DNA from: Mesorhizobium australicum
GTDB lineage: Bacteria > Pseudomonadota > Alphaproteobacteria > Rhizobiales > Rhizobiaceae
DNA length: 64,000 nt
NCBI RefSeq assembly: GCF_900177325.1
Contig: NZ_FXBL01000004.1
Location: forward strand, 5,337,501-5,401,500
Direction: 5' to 3'
In this document: positions 18,297-27,476 of the stretch, one piece after another
Layout: every line of letters starts with the position of its first letter
Numbering within the stretch: the stretch's first letter is position 1
Made by a program: the position numbers and the translations under genes
Notes under the pieces: generated by a model
Database searches by the model: none
Told to the model about the DNA's origin: nothing
What the model saw: only the letters and a program-made list of their open reading frames with translations

Positions 18297-19121
18297 ATGC
18301 GTCTTCTCTTTCTGGGCGACATGGTGGGCAGGACGGGCCGCACGGCGGTCTGGGAACGCCTTCCCGGTCTCATCTCCGACTTCCGGCTCGATTTCGTCAT
18401 CGTCAACGGCGAGAACGCTGCCGGCGGCTTCGGCATCACCGAAGAGATATTCCAGGAGACCTTGCGGGCCGGCGCCGACGTCGTCACCACCGGCAACCAT
18501 GTCTGGGACCAGCGCGAGGCGCTGGCGTTTGCGCCGCGCGAGGAACGTTTTCTGCGGCCTGCCAATTTCCCGAAGGGCACGCCGGGTCGCGGCTCTGGCG
18601 TCTACATCGCAAAGAACGGCGCCCGCGTGATGGTCTCCAACATCATGGGCCGGGTCTTCATGCATCCCGAGCTCGACGATCCGTTCGTCGCCGGTGAGCG
18701 CGAGCTCGCGGCCTGCCCACTCGGCGAGCAGGCGGACGCGGTGGTGATCGACTTTCACGCCGAGGCGACCTCGGAGAAGATGTGCTTCGCCCATTTCGTC
18801 GATGGACGCGCCAGTCTCGTCGTCGGCACCCACACGCACTGCCCCACCGCCGACCACCAGATCCTCAACGGCGGCACGGCATACCTGTCCGATGCCGGCA
18901 TGTGCGGCGACTACGATTCCTCGCTCGGCATGGACAAGGAGGAGCCGCTCAACCGCTTCCTGTCCAAGGTGCCCAAGGGCCGCTTCGAGGCTGCGACCGG
19001 CCCCGCCACGATCTGCGGCGTCGGCGTGGAGATTTCCGATCGCACTGGCCTCGCCGAGAAGATAGGCCTGCTGCGGCAGGGTCCCCGCCTCGAGGAAACC
19101 CTTCCCTCCTTCTGGATCTGA
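18297..19121 (+). CDS. YmdB/TIGR00282-type metallophosphoesterase
   Basis: 274 residues. Metal-binding motifs are LFLGDMVGR (Asp near 8), NGENAAGG, TTGNHVWD and GTHTHCPTADH, the pattern of the YmdB family of dinuclear-metal phosphoesterases acting on cyclic nucleotides in Firmicutes. It starts 7 bp after the folate gene, so the two form an operon. Physiological substrate in alphaproteobacteria is unknown. Confidence 0.9.
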   Translation: MRLLFLGDMVGRTGRTAVWERLPGLISDFRLDFVIVNGENAAGGFGITEEIFQETLRAGADVVTTGNHVWDQREALAFAPREERFLRPANFPKGTPGRGSGVYIAKNGARVMVSNIMGRVFMHPELDDPFVAGERELAACPLGEQADAVVIDFHAEATSEKMCFAHFVDGRASLVVGTHTHCPTADHQILNGGTAYLSDAGMCGDYDSSLGMDKEEPLNRFLSKVPKGRFEAATGPATICGVGVEISDRTGLAEKIGLLRQGPRLEETLPSFWI

Positions 19122-19164
19122 ACGGTCGCGCCGCGACTGAAAGCCCCTCCGAGAATTTCCTCGA

Positions 19165-19212
19165 TGTAGGAGTTTCTCCTACATTGACGTTTGCCGGGAC
19201 GCTCCCTACTTC
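19165..19212 (+). promoter_or_regulatory. palindromic operator and promoter of terC
   Basis: A perfect 9-bp inverted repeat with a TTT centre, GTAGGAGTTTCTCCTAC core (19165-19185), overlaps a TTGACG -35 box (19185-19190). A weak -10 (CTACTT, 19207-19212) follows. This looks like a repressor operator; no regulator can be named. I do not see the Mn-sensing yybP-ykoY riboswitch that often precedes terC genes. Confidence 0.5.
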
Positions 19213-19266
19213 TCCCGGCAACCCTCACCGCGCGCCCCACTCGGGCCAACACGGAACATCACAACA

Positions 19267-20010
19267 ATGGAATGGCTTCTCGGCTTCTTCGACTGGACGA
19301 GCGATCCGACGGCATGGGTGGCGCTCGCCACGCTCGTCATTCTCGAGGTCGTCCTCGGCATCGACAACCTCATCTTCATTTCGATCCTGACCAACAAGCT
19401 GCCAATCGAGCAGCAGGCGAGGGCCCGGCGCCTCGGCATCAGCGCCGCGCTCATCATGCGGCTTATGCTCCTGGCCACGATCTCCTTCATCGTGCAGCTT
19501 ACGACGCCGCTGTTCACCGCCTTCGGCCATCCATTCTCCTGGCGTGACATCATCCTCATCGCCGGTGGCCTGTTCCTGGTCTGGAAGGCGACGCGCGAGA
19601 TCCACCACTCGGTTGATCCGCAGGACCACAAGGAGGACTTGGTCGGCGGCGCGGTCTCGATGACCATCGGCGCCGCGATCTTCCAGATCCTGCTGCTCGA
19701 CCTGGTCTTTTCGATCGACTCGATCATTACCGCCGTCGGCATGACCGACCATATCGCGATCATGTATATCGCCGTGATCTGCGCCGTGACCGTGATGCTG
19801 CTCGCCGCCGAGCCGTTGTCGAAGTTCATCGCCAAGAACCCGACCATCGTCATGCTGGCGCTGGGCTTCCTGCTTATGATCGGCATGACGCTGATCGCTG
19901 ATGGCTTCGGCTTCCACGTACCCAAGGGCTACATTTACGCCGCAATGGGCTTCTCGGCCCTCGTCGAGGCGCTCAACATGCTTGCGCGCCGGGCCAAGAC
20001 GAAGCATTGA
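19267..20010 (+). CDS. TerC family integral membrane protein
   Basis: 247 residues, about seven membrane helices. TerC signatures: [16 protein letters not shown] (helix 1, acidic pair), the mid-protein [17 protein letters not shown], and a late [12 protein letters not shown]. Members transport or handle metals, notably Mn2+ during secretion of metalloproteins (YceF/Alx relatives). Single-gene unit behind a palindromic promoter. Confidence 0.9.
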   Translation: MEWLLGFFDWTSDPTAWVALATLVILEVVLGIDNLIFISILTNKLPIEQQARARRLGISAALIMRLMLLATISFIVQLTTPLFTAFGHPFSWRDIILIAGGLFLVWKATREIHHSVDPQDHKEDLVGGAVSMTIGAAIFQILLLDLVFSIDSIITAVGMTDHIAIMYIAVICAVTVMLLAAEPLSKFIAKNPTIVMLALGFLLMIGMTLIADGFGFHVPKGYIYAAMGFSALVEALNMLARRAKTKH

Positions 20011-20172
20011 CGCGACCGTCGCGGGCAGCCGCCTGCGGCGAATCGCTTTTTTGCCGGCCGGGACTGGCCAAAACCCGGTCGGGCGTGTATAGGCACGCGA
20101 CTTTCAATCAACCGCCGTGTGCGATGCCCGGATTTCGGGTTCCCCGGCTTGTGAGACGCCCGGAGCAGTACA

Positions 20173-20355
20173 ATGGCAGTTCCTAAACGAAAGACCTCCC
20201 CGTCGAAGCGTGGCATGCGCCGCTCGGCCGATGCGCTGAGGGCCCCGACCTATGTCGAGGACAAGAATTCCGGCGAGATGCGCCGCCCGCATCACATCGA
20301 CCTGAAGACCGGCATGTATCGCGGCCGCCAGGTTCTCGAGCCCAAGGAAAGCTGA
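20173..20355 (+). CDS. rpmF: 50S ribosomal protein L32
   Basis: 60 residues; the start [18 protein letters not shown] and Rhizobiales-type tail [12 protein letters not shown] are diagnostic. It lacks the zinc-binding Cys set seen in some bacteria, as usual for this group. A possible promoter TGGCCA-N17-TATAGG lies at 20065-20093. It stands alone with its own terminator, not with plsX-fabH. Confidence 0.97.
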   Translation: MAVPKRKTSPSKRGMRRSADALRAPTYVEDKNSGEMRRPHHIDLKTGMYRGRQVLEPKES

Positions 20356-20389
20356 TCGGCGCCCTTCGGGGCTTGACGATCCATCGAGG

Positions 20390-20414
20390 GGCCGGCGCTT
20401 GCGCCGGCCTTTTT
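20390..20414 (+). terminator. rho-independent terminator of rpmF
   Basis: A perfect 9-bp stem (20390-20398 with 20401-20409), a 2-nt loop and five T's, 35 bp after the L32 stop. Confidence 0.9.
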
Positions 20415-20481
20415 GCATGCGCGCTTGACGCGGCGGGGCGGGACCGCTCTACAAGCGGCTGAAGCCTTGGCGGAGGATCGC

Positions 20482-20883
20482 ATGATCGGCAGCATTCCCC
20501 TCATCGTTGTCCCGTTCGTTCTCTACAATATGGGCCTCGTCGGCCTGTTCGGCGGCGGGGCCGATCCCTGGGCACAGGTACTGTTCTCGATCCGAATGAT
20601 GTCCGGCGGCACCTGGTCGATGACGCTCGGCGACCTGATGGTGCTGATCGGCTTGTTCTTCCTGTTCATCGAGATCATGAAGTCGACGCGGACCTCCAAT
20701 GCCTCGGTCATCGACCACCTGCTCTCGACCTTCGTCTTCGTCGCCTTCCTGGTCGAGTTCATGCTCGTGCCGGGAGCCGCGCACTCCGTGTTCTTCACGC
20801 TGATGATGATCGCACTGGTCGACGTGCTCGCAGGCTTCTCTGTCTCGATCCGTTCGGCCGGGCGCGACGTGAACTTCCGCTGA
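20482..20883 (+). CDS. small inner-membrane protein, unknown function
   Basis: 133 residues with about four membrane helices (GSIPLIVVPFVLYNM; LMVLIGLFFLFIEIM; LLSTFVFVAFLVEFML; VFFTLMMIALVDVLAGF). GGAGG is 6 nt before the ATG. It is a conserved type in Rhizobiales that I cannot name further. It starts 68 bp after the L32 terminator and ends 4 bp before the gamma-glutamyltransferase gene, so the two are likely one unit. Confidence 0.8.
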   Translation: MIGSIPLIVVPFVLYNMGLVGLFGGGADPWAQVLFSIRMMSGGTWSMTLGDLMVLIGLFFLFIEIMKSTRTSNASVIDHLLSTFVFVAFLVEFMLVPGAAHSVFFTLMMIALVDVLAGFSVSIRSAGRDVNFR

Positions 20884-20887
20884 GACG

Positions 20888-22474
20888 ATGCGCGACTTCC
20901 AGCGCCCCGGCCGCTCGCCTGTCATCGCCGGGAATGGCATGGCCGCGACGTCGCATCCGCTTGCCACCGCAGCGGCGATCGATGTCCTGAAATCCGGCGG
21001 CAACGCAGTCGACGCGGCAGTCGCGGCGTCCGCCGTGCTCACCGTGGTCGAACCGCACATGACCGGCATCGGCGGCGACTGTTTCGTCATCCTGGTCGAG
21101 CCAGACGGTTCCGTGCACGGGCTCAATGGCTCCGGCCGGGCACCCGCAGGCGCGAGCGCCGAGGCCTACCGCGCGCGGGGGCTGACGGACATCCCCGAAT
21201 ACGGTCCGCTCTCGATCACCGTCCCCGGTGCGATCAAGGCGTGGGAGACGCTGCTTGCCCGCTTCGGCACCCGGGGCTTCGACGCGCTCTTCGCGGATGC
21301 CATCCGCTACGCCGAGGAGGGCTACCCGGTCCACGCCCGCGTGGCGTGGGACTGGGCGCGGCAGGTCGACGCCCTGTCGGCCGACGAGGGTGGTTCGATA
21401 CACTACCTGGTCGACGGCCGCTCCCCGGCTGCCGGCGCCCGACACCGCCAGCCGGCGCTGGGAGCAACGCTGCGTGCGATTGCCGCCAAAGGCTCTCGCG
21501 CCTTCTATGAGGGACCGATCGCCGCCGAGATGGCCGCCGTCGTGCAGGCCCAGGGTGGCTATCTCGCCGAGGAAGATCTGGCCGCTGTCGCCGCCGACTG
21601 GGTGACGCCGATCTCGACGCGTTATCGGGGCTACGACGTGCTGGAGATCCCGCCGAACGGTCAGGGCATCACCGCGCTGATCATGCTCAACCTGATGCGC
21701 GAACTCGGCGTCGAACACCTGCCGCCCGACAGCGCGGAGCGCTACCATCTCGAGATCGAGGCGGGCCGCATCGCCTATTCAGTGCTGCACCGCGAGGTCT
21801 CAGATCCCGCCACGATGAAGGTCGCGGTCGAGACCGTCCTGGCGGACGGCTTCACGCGGCAGCTGGCGCGGCAGTTTGACCCCGCGCGGCGCAACCCGGC
21901 CGTCGCCTTCCCGAAGAACCCGTCCTCGGACACGGTCTATCTCTCCGTTGTCGACCGTGATCGCCGCGCCGTCTCCTTCATCAACTCGACCTACGACGCC
22001 TTCGGCTCGCGCGTGGTGACGCCGGTCTCCGGTATCGCGCTGCAGAACCGCGGCGCCTGCTTCAACCTGATCGAGGGCCATCCCAACGAGATCGGCCCGC
22101 GCAAGCGGCCGCTGCACACCATTATCCCTGCCATGGCGATGAAGGACGGCCGTGCCTTTGCCTCCTTCGGTGTCATGGGCGGCGACTTCCAGCCGATGGG
22201 CCACGCCCACGTCTTCTCCAACCTCGTCGACCACGGCATGGACCCGCAGGCCGCAATCGACCATCCGCGCCTGTTCTGGGGCGAGGATGGCGTGCTCGAC
22301 GCCGAAGCCGGCATTTCCCCCACCGTCCGCGAAGGGATGCGCGCCCGCGGCCACCAGCTCCGCGACGCGGCCCGGCCGCATGGCGGCGGCCAGATGATCG
22401 TTATCGATGAAGAGAATGGCTTCCTGGTCGGCGGCTCCGACCCGCGCAAGGACGGCTGCGCGATGGGATGGTGA
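20888..22474 (+). CDS. ggt: gamma-glutamyltransferase
   Basis: 528 residues. Ntn-hydrolase that transfers or hydrolyses the gamma-glutamyl group of glutathione and related compounds. Autoprocessing should occur before Thr349 in SSDTVYLSVVD. GGNAVDAAVAAS, PHMTGIGGDCF and PRKRPLHTIIP are family motifs. There is no signal peptide, unlike E. coli Ggt, so this belongs to the cytoplasmic type seen in rhizobia. It ends 3 bp before a strong hairpin shared with phaR. Confidence 0.92.
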   Translation: MRDFQRPGRSPVIAGNGMAATSHPLATAAAIDVLKSGGNAVDAAVAASAVLTVVEPHMTGIGGDCFVILVEPDGSVHGLNGSGRAPAGASAEAYRARGLTDIPEYGPLSITVPGAIKAWETLLARFGTRGFDALFADAIRYAEEGYPVHARVAWDWARQVDALSADEGGSIHYLVDGRSPAAGARHRQPALGATLRAIAAKGSRAFYEGPIAAEMAAVVQAQGGYLAEEDLAAVAADWVTPISTRYRGYDVLEIPPNGQGITALIMLNLMRELGVEHLPPDSAERYHLEIEAGRIAYSVLHREVSDPATMKVAVETVLADGFTRQLARQFDPARRNPAVAFPKNPSSDTVYLSVVDRDRRAVSFINSTYDAFGSRVVTPVSGIALQNRGACFNLIEGHPNEIGPRKRPLHTIIPAMAMKDGRAFASFGVMGGDFQPMGHAHVFSNLVDHGMDPQAAIDHPRLFWGEDGVLDAEAGISPTVREGMRARGHQLRDAARPHGGGQMIVIDEENGFLVGGSDPRKDGCAMGW

Positions 22475-22477
22475 GCC

Positions 22478-22510
22478 CGCGTCCTTGTCCCCTTATGGGA
22501 GAAGGACGCG
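22478..22510. terminator. convergent-gene hairpin, RIME-like fragment
   Basis: A perfect 9-bp outer stem (22478-22486 with 22502-22510) with an inner TCCC/GGGA pair lies in the 50-bp gap between the converging ggt and phaR genes. It can stop both transcripts. The core TCCCC...GGGAGAAGG matches the repeats at 52 and 54 kb. Confidence 0.65.
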
Positions 22511-22524
22511 GAGCAACTACCTCG

Positions 22525-23136
22525 CTACTTCCCCAGCTGCTCCAGCTTTCGCTGCATCGCTGCGATCTGGTCCTTCAGCTCGGCAAGCTCGTCGGTCTTC
22601 TCAGCCGCCTTGCGCGGCTTCGGCGCTTCCTCAGGCCCGGGCGCAGTGGTGCCAGCCGCCGGGAAGGCGGTGAACATCTTCATCGCGTTCTGGAATATCT
22701 CCATGTTCCGCCGCGTCTGCTCCTCGATCGCCTTCATCGAGGTTGGCATGCTCATGAAGTCGATCGGCGATTTGCCGAAGGCGGACGTCATCTGTTCGCG
22801 GAACCGCTCTTGCTCCTTGGAGAAGGCGATCATCGACTGCTCGAGAAAGCTCGGCACGATCATCTGCATCTGGTCGCCGTAGAAGGCGATAAGCTGGCGC
22901 AGGAACGGGATCGGCAGCATATTCTGGCCGTCCTTGTTCTCCAGCTCGAAGATGATCTGGGTCAGGACCGGATGGGTGATGTCCTCGCCGGTCTTGGCGT
23001 CCTGCACGTTGAAGTCCTCGCCCTTCTTGACCATTTCGGCGAGGTCTTCGAGCGTCACGTAGGTGCTGGTGCCTGTATTGTACAGGCGGCGGTTTGCGTA
23101 TTTCTTGATGACGACCGACTCGTCCTTAACGGGCAT
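22525..23136 (-). CDS. phaR: polyhydroxyalkanoate synthesis repressor PhaR
   Basis: 203 residues. The N-terminal PHB-binding/DNA-binding region VIKKYANRRLYNTGTSTYVTLEDLA is diagnostic; two PHB accumulation domains follow (to about 120) and a coiled coil with Glu/Lys-rich tail ends it. PhaR represses phasin and PHB genes and is released by binding PHB granules. ATG at 23136 has GGGAGG 7 nt upstream. Divergent from phaA-phaB. Confidence 0.94.
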   Translation of the reverse strand: MPVKDESVVIKKYANRRLYNTGTSTYVTLEDLAEMVKKGEDFNVQDAKTGEDITHPVLTQIIFELENKDGQNMLPIPFLRQLIAFYGDQMQMIVPSFLEQSMIAFSKEQERFREQMTSAFGKSPIDFMSMPTSMKAIEEQTRRNMEIFQNAMKMFTAFPAAGTTAPGPEEAPKPRKAAEKTDELAELKDQIAAMQRKLEQLGK

Positions 23137-23189
23137 CGAGGCCCTCCCGATATGGCCGGCCCGTTGCGTGGCCAGCCAGCTGCGCTCAA

Positions 23190-23247
23190 TTGCTGCACAG
23201 AGGATATGCGCAATTCCGGACCAAATGAAAGCAGTTTGTGCACTGCA
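23190..23247. promoter_or_regulatory. possible PhaR-binding region between phaR and phaA
   Basis: The divergent gap carries TGC-rich elements: TTGCTGCACA (23190-23199) and TTGTGCACTGCA (23236-23247). Known PhaR targets contain CTGC/GCAG half-sites. No perfect CTGC-N3-GCAG is seen here, so this is tentative; one exists at 25738-25748. Confidence 0.35.
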
Positions 23248-23420
23248 TAAGCACGTCATGCGCTGCGGCAAGTGCCAGAGCGCAAAGGCAAACTCCCTTT
23301 CGACCTTCGTCGTGGAGCGCCGGCGCGACGATTTTCCGGTTTGACTCAGGGGGCGGAAAGGGCAAGAAAGTCGCGATCCTGCGGCGTCTGCTTGGGACGC
23401 CGGTTCCTCGGAGATTCCTG

Positions 23421-24608
23421 ATGTCTGCTTCCCCCTCCATCGTCATCGCCTCCGCCGCCCGCACGCCGGTCGGCTCGTTCAATGGCTCCTTCGCCGCGAC
23501 TCCAGCGCACGAACTCGGCGCCGTCGCGATCAAGGAAGTCCTGGCGCGCGCCGGCGTGGATGCGAAGGAAGTCGACGAAGTCATCCTCGGCCAGGTGCTG
23601 ACCGCCGCCGCGGGCCAGAACCCGGCCCGCCAGGCCTCGATCGCGGCCGGCCTGCCGATCGAGACGACTGCCTGGGTCCTCAACCAGGTCTGCGGCTCGG
23701 GCCTGCGCACGATCGCCGTCGGCATGCAGCAGATCGCCAATGGCGACGCCAAGGTCATCGTCGCCGGCGGACAGGAATCCATGTCGCTTTCGCCGCATGC
23801 GCAGCACCTGCGCGCCGGCACCAAGATGGGCGACCTCAAGCTGATCGACACGATGATCAAGGACGGCCTGTGGGACGCCTTCAACGGCTATCACATGGGC
23901 AATACGGCCGAAAACGTCGCCCGCCAGTTCCAGATCACCCGCGAGGCGCAGGACGAGTTCGCGCTTGGCTCGCAGAACAAGGCCGAGGCCGCGCAGAAGG
24001 CGGGCAAGTTCAAGGACGAGATCGTCGCCGTTACGCTCAAGGGCCGCAAGGGCGACACGATCGTCGACAGCGACGAATATATCCGTCACGGCGCGACCAT
24101 CGACGCCATGCAGAAGCTGAAGCCCGCCTTCGACAAGGAAGGCACGGTCACCGCCGCCAACGCCTCGGGCCTCAATGACGGCGCCGCCGCGGTGCTTCTC
24201 ATGACCGAGGACGAGGCGAAGCGCCGCGGCATCACCCCGCTCGCACGCATCGCCTCCTGGGCGACCGCCGGCGTCGACCCCTCCATCATGGGCACCGGCC
24301 CGATCCCGGCCTCGAAGAAGGCGCTCGAAAAGGCCGGCTGGTCGGTCGGCGATCTCGATCTCGTCGAAGCGAATGAGGCCTTCGCCGCGCAGGCCTGCGC
24401 GGTCAACAAGAGCCTCGGCTGGGATCCGTCGATCGTCAACGTCAACGGCGGCGCCATCGCCATCGGCCACCCGATCGGCGCCTCCGGCGCGCGCATCTTC
24501 AACACGCTGGTCTACGAGATGCGCCGCCGCGGTGCGAAGAAGGGCCTCGCCACGCTCTGCATCGGCGGCGGCATGGGCGTCGCGATGTGCGTCGAAGCGA
24601 TGAATTAA
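23421..24608 (+). CDS. phaA: acetyl-CoA acetyltransferase (beta-ketothiolase)
   Basis: 395 residues. Condenses two acetyl-CoA to acetoacetyl-CoA, the first step of PHB synthesis. Catalytic residues are visible: Cys91 (NQVCGSG), His350 ([10 protein letters not shown]) and Cys380 (CIGGGMG). NEAFAAQ is also typical. Cytoplasmic homotetramer in the family. The reductase gene follows after 104 bp that hold an unusual repeat hairpin. Confidence 0.96.
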   Translation: MSASPSIVIASAARTPVGSFNGSFAATPAHELGAVAIKEVLARAGVDAKEVDEVILGQVLTAAAGQNPARQASIAAGLPIETTAWVLNQVCGSGLRTIAVGMQQIANGDAKVIVAGGQESMSLSPHAQHLRAGTKMGDLKLIDTMIKDGLWDAFNGYHMGNTAENVARQFQITREAQDEFALGSQNKAEAAQKAGKFKDEIVAVTLKGRKGDTIVDSDEYIRHGATIDAMQKLKPAFDKEGTVTAANASGLNDGAAAVLLMTEDEAKRRGITPLARIASWATAGVDPSIMGTGPIPASKKALEKAGWSVGDLDLVEANEAFAAQACAVNKSLGWDPSIVNVNGGAIAIGHPIGASGARIFNTLVYEMRRRGAKKGLATLCIGGGMGVAMCVEAMN

Positions 24609-24691
24609 GGGAGTAGGGCAATAGGGGAGTAAGGCAGTAGGGAAAAGAACAAGCTCTCACACTCCCCTGCCTTATTGCCCTACTGTCCCCA
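24608..24691. repeat. octamer-repeat inverted structure between phaA and phaB
   Basis: The left arm (24608-24642) is built of variants of the 8-mer GGAGTAGG / GCAGTAGG; the right arm (24661-24691) is the reverse complement of the same units. The core GTAGGGCAATA (left) pairs exactly with TATTGCCCTAC (right). It forms a long hairpin inside the phaAB message. It resembles the heptamer array at 51.2 kb. Confidence 0.7.
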
Positions 24692-24712
24692 TAACGAGGG
24701 GAGGAATACCAC

Positions 24713-25435
24713 ATGGCACGTGTAGCACTGGTCACGGGCGGCTCTCGCGGCATCGGGGCGGCGATCTCGATCGCGCTCAGGGATGCCGGCTACAAGGTCG
24801 CGGCGAACTATGCCGGCAATGACGAGGCGGCTTCCGCCTTCACCACCGAGACCGGCATCCCGGTCTACAAATGGTCGGTCGCCGACTACGACGCCTGCGT
24901 CGCCGGCATCGCAAAGGTCGAGGCCGATCTCGGCCCGGTCGAGGTGCTGGTGAACAATGCTGGCATCACGCGCGACGCGATGTTCCATCGCATGACGCGC
25001 GAGCAATGGAACGAGGTAATCAACACCAACCTCAACGGCGCCTTCAACATGACGCATCCGGTGTGGAGCGGCATGCGCGACCGCAAGTTCGGCCGCGTCA
25101 TCACCATTTCCTCGATCAACGGCCAGAAGGGCCAGATGGGCCAGGCGAACTATTCGGCGGCCAAGGCGGGCGACATCGGCTTCACCAAGGCGCTGGCGCA
25201 GGAAGGCGCCAAGGCCGGTATCACGGTCAACGTCATCGCCCCCGGCTACATCGGCACCGACATGGTGATGGCGGTGCCGGAGAAGGTGCGCGAATCGATC
25301 ATCGCCCAAATCCCGGTCGGGCGGCTGGGCGAACCGGCGGAGATCGCGCGTTGCGTGGTGTTCCTCGCCTCGGACGAGGCAGGCTTCATCACCGGCTCGA
25401 CGCTTACCGCCAATGGCGGCCAGTACATCACCTGA
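24713..25435 (+). CDS. phaB: acetoacetyl-CoA reductase
   Basis: 240 residues, short-chain dehydrogenase. NADP site GGSRGIG (9-15), NNAG (81-84), catalytic Ser near 133 and Tyr147-x3-Lys151. The PhaB substrate loop GYIGTDMV and the FMQMGQ-like KGQMGQ segment support NADPH-dependent acetoacetyl-CoA reduction to (R)-3-hydroxybutyryl-CoA. GAGGGGAGGA precedes the ATG. The PHB synthase gene is not in this window. Confidence 0.95.
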   Translation: MARVALVTGGSRGIGAAISIALRDAGYKVAANYAGNDEAASAFTTETGIPVYKWSVADYDACVAGIAKVEADLGPVEVLVNNAGITRDAMFHRMTREQWNEVINTNLNGAFNMTHPVWSGMRDRKFGRVITISSINGQKGQMGQANYSAAKAGDIGFTKALAQEGAKAGITVNVIAPGYIGTDMVMAVPEKVRESIIAQIPVGRLGEPAEIARCVVFLASDEAGFITGSTLTANGGQYIT

Positions 25436-25468
25436 GCAAGGCGCCCAGCGTGCCGCGATCCTCGGCGA

Positions 25469-25636
25469 TCAGCCGAGGATGTCCCTGCGGGCCCAGTGCA
25501 GAAGTTCCGAGCGGTCGGCGCGCATGTCGGACAGGTCGCGGTTCGACAGCGCGTTGATTTCCGCGACGGCGCGGTTGTAGCGGCGCTGCTTCTCGATCCG
25601 GTTCTGCGCGCGCGCAATGAGATCGTTGAGGATCAT
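25469..25636 (-). CDS. DUF1127 domain small protein
   Basis: 55 residues from the ATG at 25636: ILNDLIARAQNRIEKQRRYNRAVAEIN followed by LSNRDLSDMRADRSELLHWAR, the Arg-rich helical signature of DUF1127. Such proteins in rhizobia and Agrobacterium affect RNA turnover, phosphate or carbon balance. The stop lies in the loop of a 9-bp hairpin (25458-25480) that may end both this gene and phaB. Its upstream region carries a PhaR-type palindrome. Confidence 0.8.
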   Translation of the reverse strand: MILNDLIARAQNRIEKQRRYNRAVAEINALSNRDLSDMRADRSELLHWARRDILG

Positions 25637-25734
25637 GATACGGTTCCTTGCATAATGGGCCACCTCGGCCCATGCGTGGTTCCTCCCGTATGCGTTCACG
25701 ATCTCATATGGCACTGCACAATGGAATTGGAAAT

Positions 25735-25751
25735 TGCTGCAGTGCAGCAAT
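25735..25751. promoter_or_regulatory. perfect CTGC-N3-GCAG palindrome upstream of DUF1127 gene
   Basis: TTGCTGCAGTGCAGCAA, 7-bp arms with a 3-bp centre, contains CTGC-AGT-GCAG, the site reported for PhaR of Paracoccus and Rhodobacter. A further half-site GCACTGCAC stands at 25712-25720. It is about 100 bp upstream of the DUF1127 start on the minus strand. Confidence 0.55.
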
Positions 25752-25808
25752 GCACTCGGCGCATGGCTCGGTTAAGGTTTTCTGAACCGTTGCCGCAACG
25801 CCGCTACG

Positions 25809-26423
25809 TCACCACATCGAATTTGCATAGGCATCGTCGAGCCAGAGGTCCATCGCCTCGGCCGACTGGTCCAGCGCGAGCTGGTCCTTGAGAATCTGGC
25901 CGAGCGTCGGCAGCGACTTCCGGTCGGGCCAGCTTTCGGGATGCCAGAGCTGCGAGCGCATGAAAGCCTTGGCGCAGTGCATGTAGGTGGCTTCGACCGT
26001 GACCACGATCACCGCCTGCGGCAGCTTGCCGTCAACCTCGAACCGGGCGCGAAGCGAATCGTCCGCCGTGATCTTCGCCTTGCCGTTGATGCGAAGCGTC
26101 TCGTCCATGCCAGGAATGAGGAACAGAAGCCCGATCGCCGGCTCCTCAAGCAGGTTTTCCAGCGTGTCGAGACGATTGTTTCCCGGCCGGTCGGGGATCG
26201 CGATCGTCCGGCTGTCGAGCACGGCGACGAAGCCCGGCCGGTCGCCCTTGGGCGTCACGTCCGCATGGCCCTTGCCGTCTGTGGTGCCAATCAGCACGAA
26301 CGGGCTGCGGCCGATGAAGGAGGCGGCGTGGCTGTCGAGCGCCTTGAGTTCCTTGCGCAGCGATCCTTCGCTTGCGGGTTTGTAGACGCTGCGAAGCTCT
26401 TCGCGGGAGGTGATGAACTGCAT
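25809..26423 (-). CDS. pyridoxamine 5'-phosphate oxidase-like FMN-binding protein
   Basis: 204 residues, split-barrel flavin fold. Seen: SRSPFVLIGTTDGKGHADVTPKGDRPGF near residue 40-65, DRPGNNRLDTLENLLEEPAIGLLFLIPG near 80-105, and a C-terminal CAKAFMRSQLW. These features match the MSMEG_1061-type PNPOx group rather than true PdxH. Its flavin substrate is unknown. Start at 26423 has AGGAG 6 nt upstream. Confidence 0.85.
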   Translation of the reverse strand: MQFITSREELRSVYKPASEGSLRKELKALDSHAASFIGRSPFVLIGTTDGKGHADVTPKGDRPGFVAVLDSRTIAIPDRPGNNRLDTLENLLEEPAIGLLFLIPGMDETLRINGKAKITADDSLRARFEVDGKLPQAVIVVTVEATYMHCAKAFMRSQLWHPESWPDRKSLPTLGQILKDQLALDQSAEAMDLWLDDAYANSMW

Positions 26424-26467
26424 GGCTGGCTCCTGTCTGCGGAGCGGAATGTGCCAAATCGCGCAGC

Positions 26468-26496
26468 GGCGCGCCACCCGCTTCAGGTGACGCGCC
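26468..26496. terminator. hairpin downstream of aqpZ
   Basis: An 11-bp stem with one mismatch (26468-26478 with 26486-26496), 7-nt loop, 10 bp after the aqpZ stop on the minus strand. No T run, so it may only mark the 3' end. Confidence 0.45.
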
Positions 26497-26506
26497 GGCG
26501 CTTTTA

Positions 26507-27196
26507 TCAATCGTCGCCGAAGACGGCCTTGTGCACGATGCCGGCGATGGCCGCGCCGACGATCGGGGCTACCCAGAACAGCCAGAGCTGTGACAGCGCG
26601 GGGGTTTCGGCGAACAGCGCCACGCCGGTGGAGCGGGCGGGGTTGACCGACGTGTTGGTCACCGGAATCGACACGAGGTGAATCAGCGTCAGTCCGAGGC
26701 CGATCGCGATCGGTGCGAAGCCTGCCGGAACCCGGCCAGTGGTGGCGCCGAGGATGATCATCAGGAAGATGAAGGTCATCACGACTTCCATGACCAGTGC
26801 GGCACCCAGCGAGAACTTGCCGGGCGAGAATTCGCCGTAGCCGTTGGACGCGAAGCCGCCAACGCCGGCGAAGTCTGCCTTGCCGCTGACGATGAAGTAG
26901 AGCACCGCTGCCGCGACCACCGCGCCGACAAGCTGTGCGATCACATAGGGGATCAGGTCCTTCGCCGGGAAGCGGCCAGCGGTCAGGAGACCGACGGAGA
27001 CGGCCGGATTGAAGTGACCGCCCGAGATACCGCCGACGGCATAGGCCATCGTCAGCACGGTGAGGCCGAAGGCGAGCGACACGCCAAGTAGACCGATACC
27101 AACATCCGGAAACGCGGCGGCGAGAACGGCGCTGCCGCAGCCGCCGAACACAAGCCAGAACGTGCCGAGGAATTCGGCGAAGAGACGCTTTTGCAT
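26507..27196 (-). CDS. aqpZ: aquaporin Z
   Basis: 229 residues, six membrane helices and two half-helices with the NPA boxes HFNPAVS and [31 protein letters not shown] and the final [16 protein letters not shown] resemble rhizobial AqpZ. The narrow pore set (Phe/His/Thr/Arg type) suggests water specificity. ATG at 27196 with GGAGG 5 nt upstream; the ATG 12 nt earlier has none. Confidence 0.94.
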   Translation of the reverse strand: MQKRLFAEFLGTFWLVFGGCGSAVLAAAFPDVGIGLLGVSLAFGLTVLTMAYAVGGISGGHFNPAVSVGLLTAGRFPAKDLIPYVIAQLVGAVVAAAVLYFIVSGKADFAGVGGFASNGYGEFSPGKFSLGAALVMEVVMTFIFLMIILGATTGRVPAGFAPIAIGLGLTLIHLVSIPVTNTSVNPARSTGVALFAETPALSQLWLFWVAPIVGAAIAGIVHKAVFGDD

Positions 27197-27476
27197 GGAC
27201 CCCTCCATAGGAGCAAATCGCGATATGGACCGGCGCGCGCCGGCCGGCCGCGCGAGGGCCGAGCGGCTGCTTCAAAAAGAGTCATGGTTTTGACCAGACG
27301 GCAAGCCGGATTGTCAGCCTTGGTTTGCAATCCCCCAACAAGCTTGTGGAAGGCCCTGCAAATGTCTTTCGCTGTCCCGTTTCGGCGCAGCATGGTTAAC
27401 GCCGCGTCGGAATCGGATAGGTTGCAACCGGTCGAACACGACCCCGTTTGTGACCGCACTCATCGCAACCCACCAG

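Noticed and set aside
24608..24691. CRISPR array in the octamer repeat
   Set aside because: Units are 8 bp without spacers and occur in inverted order; no cas gene is present.
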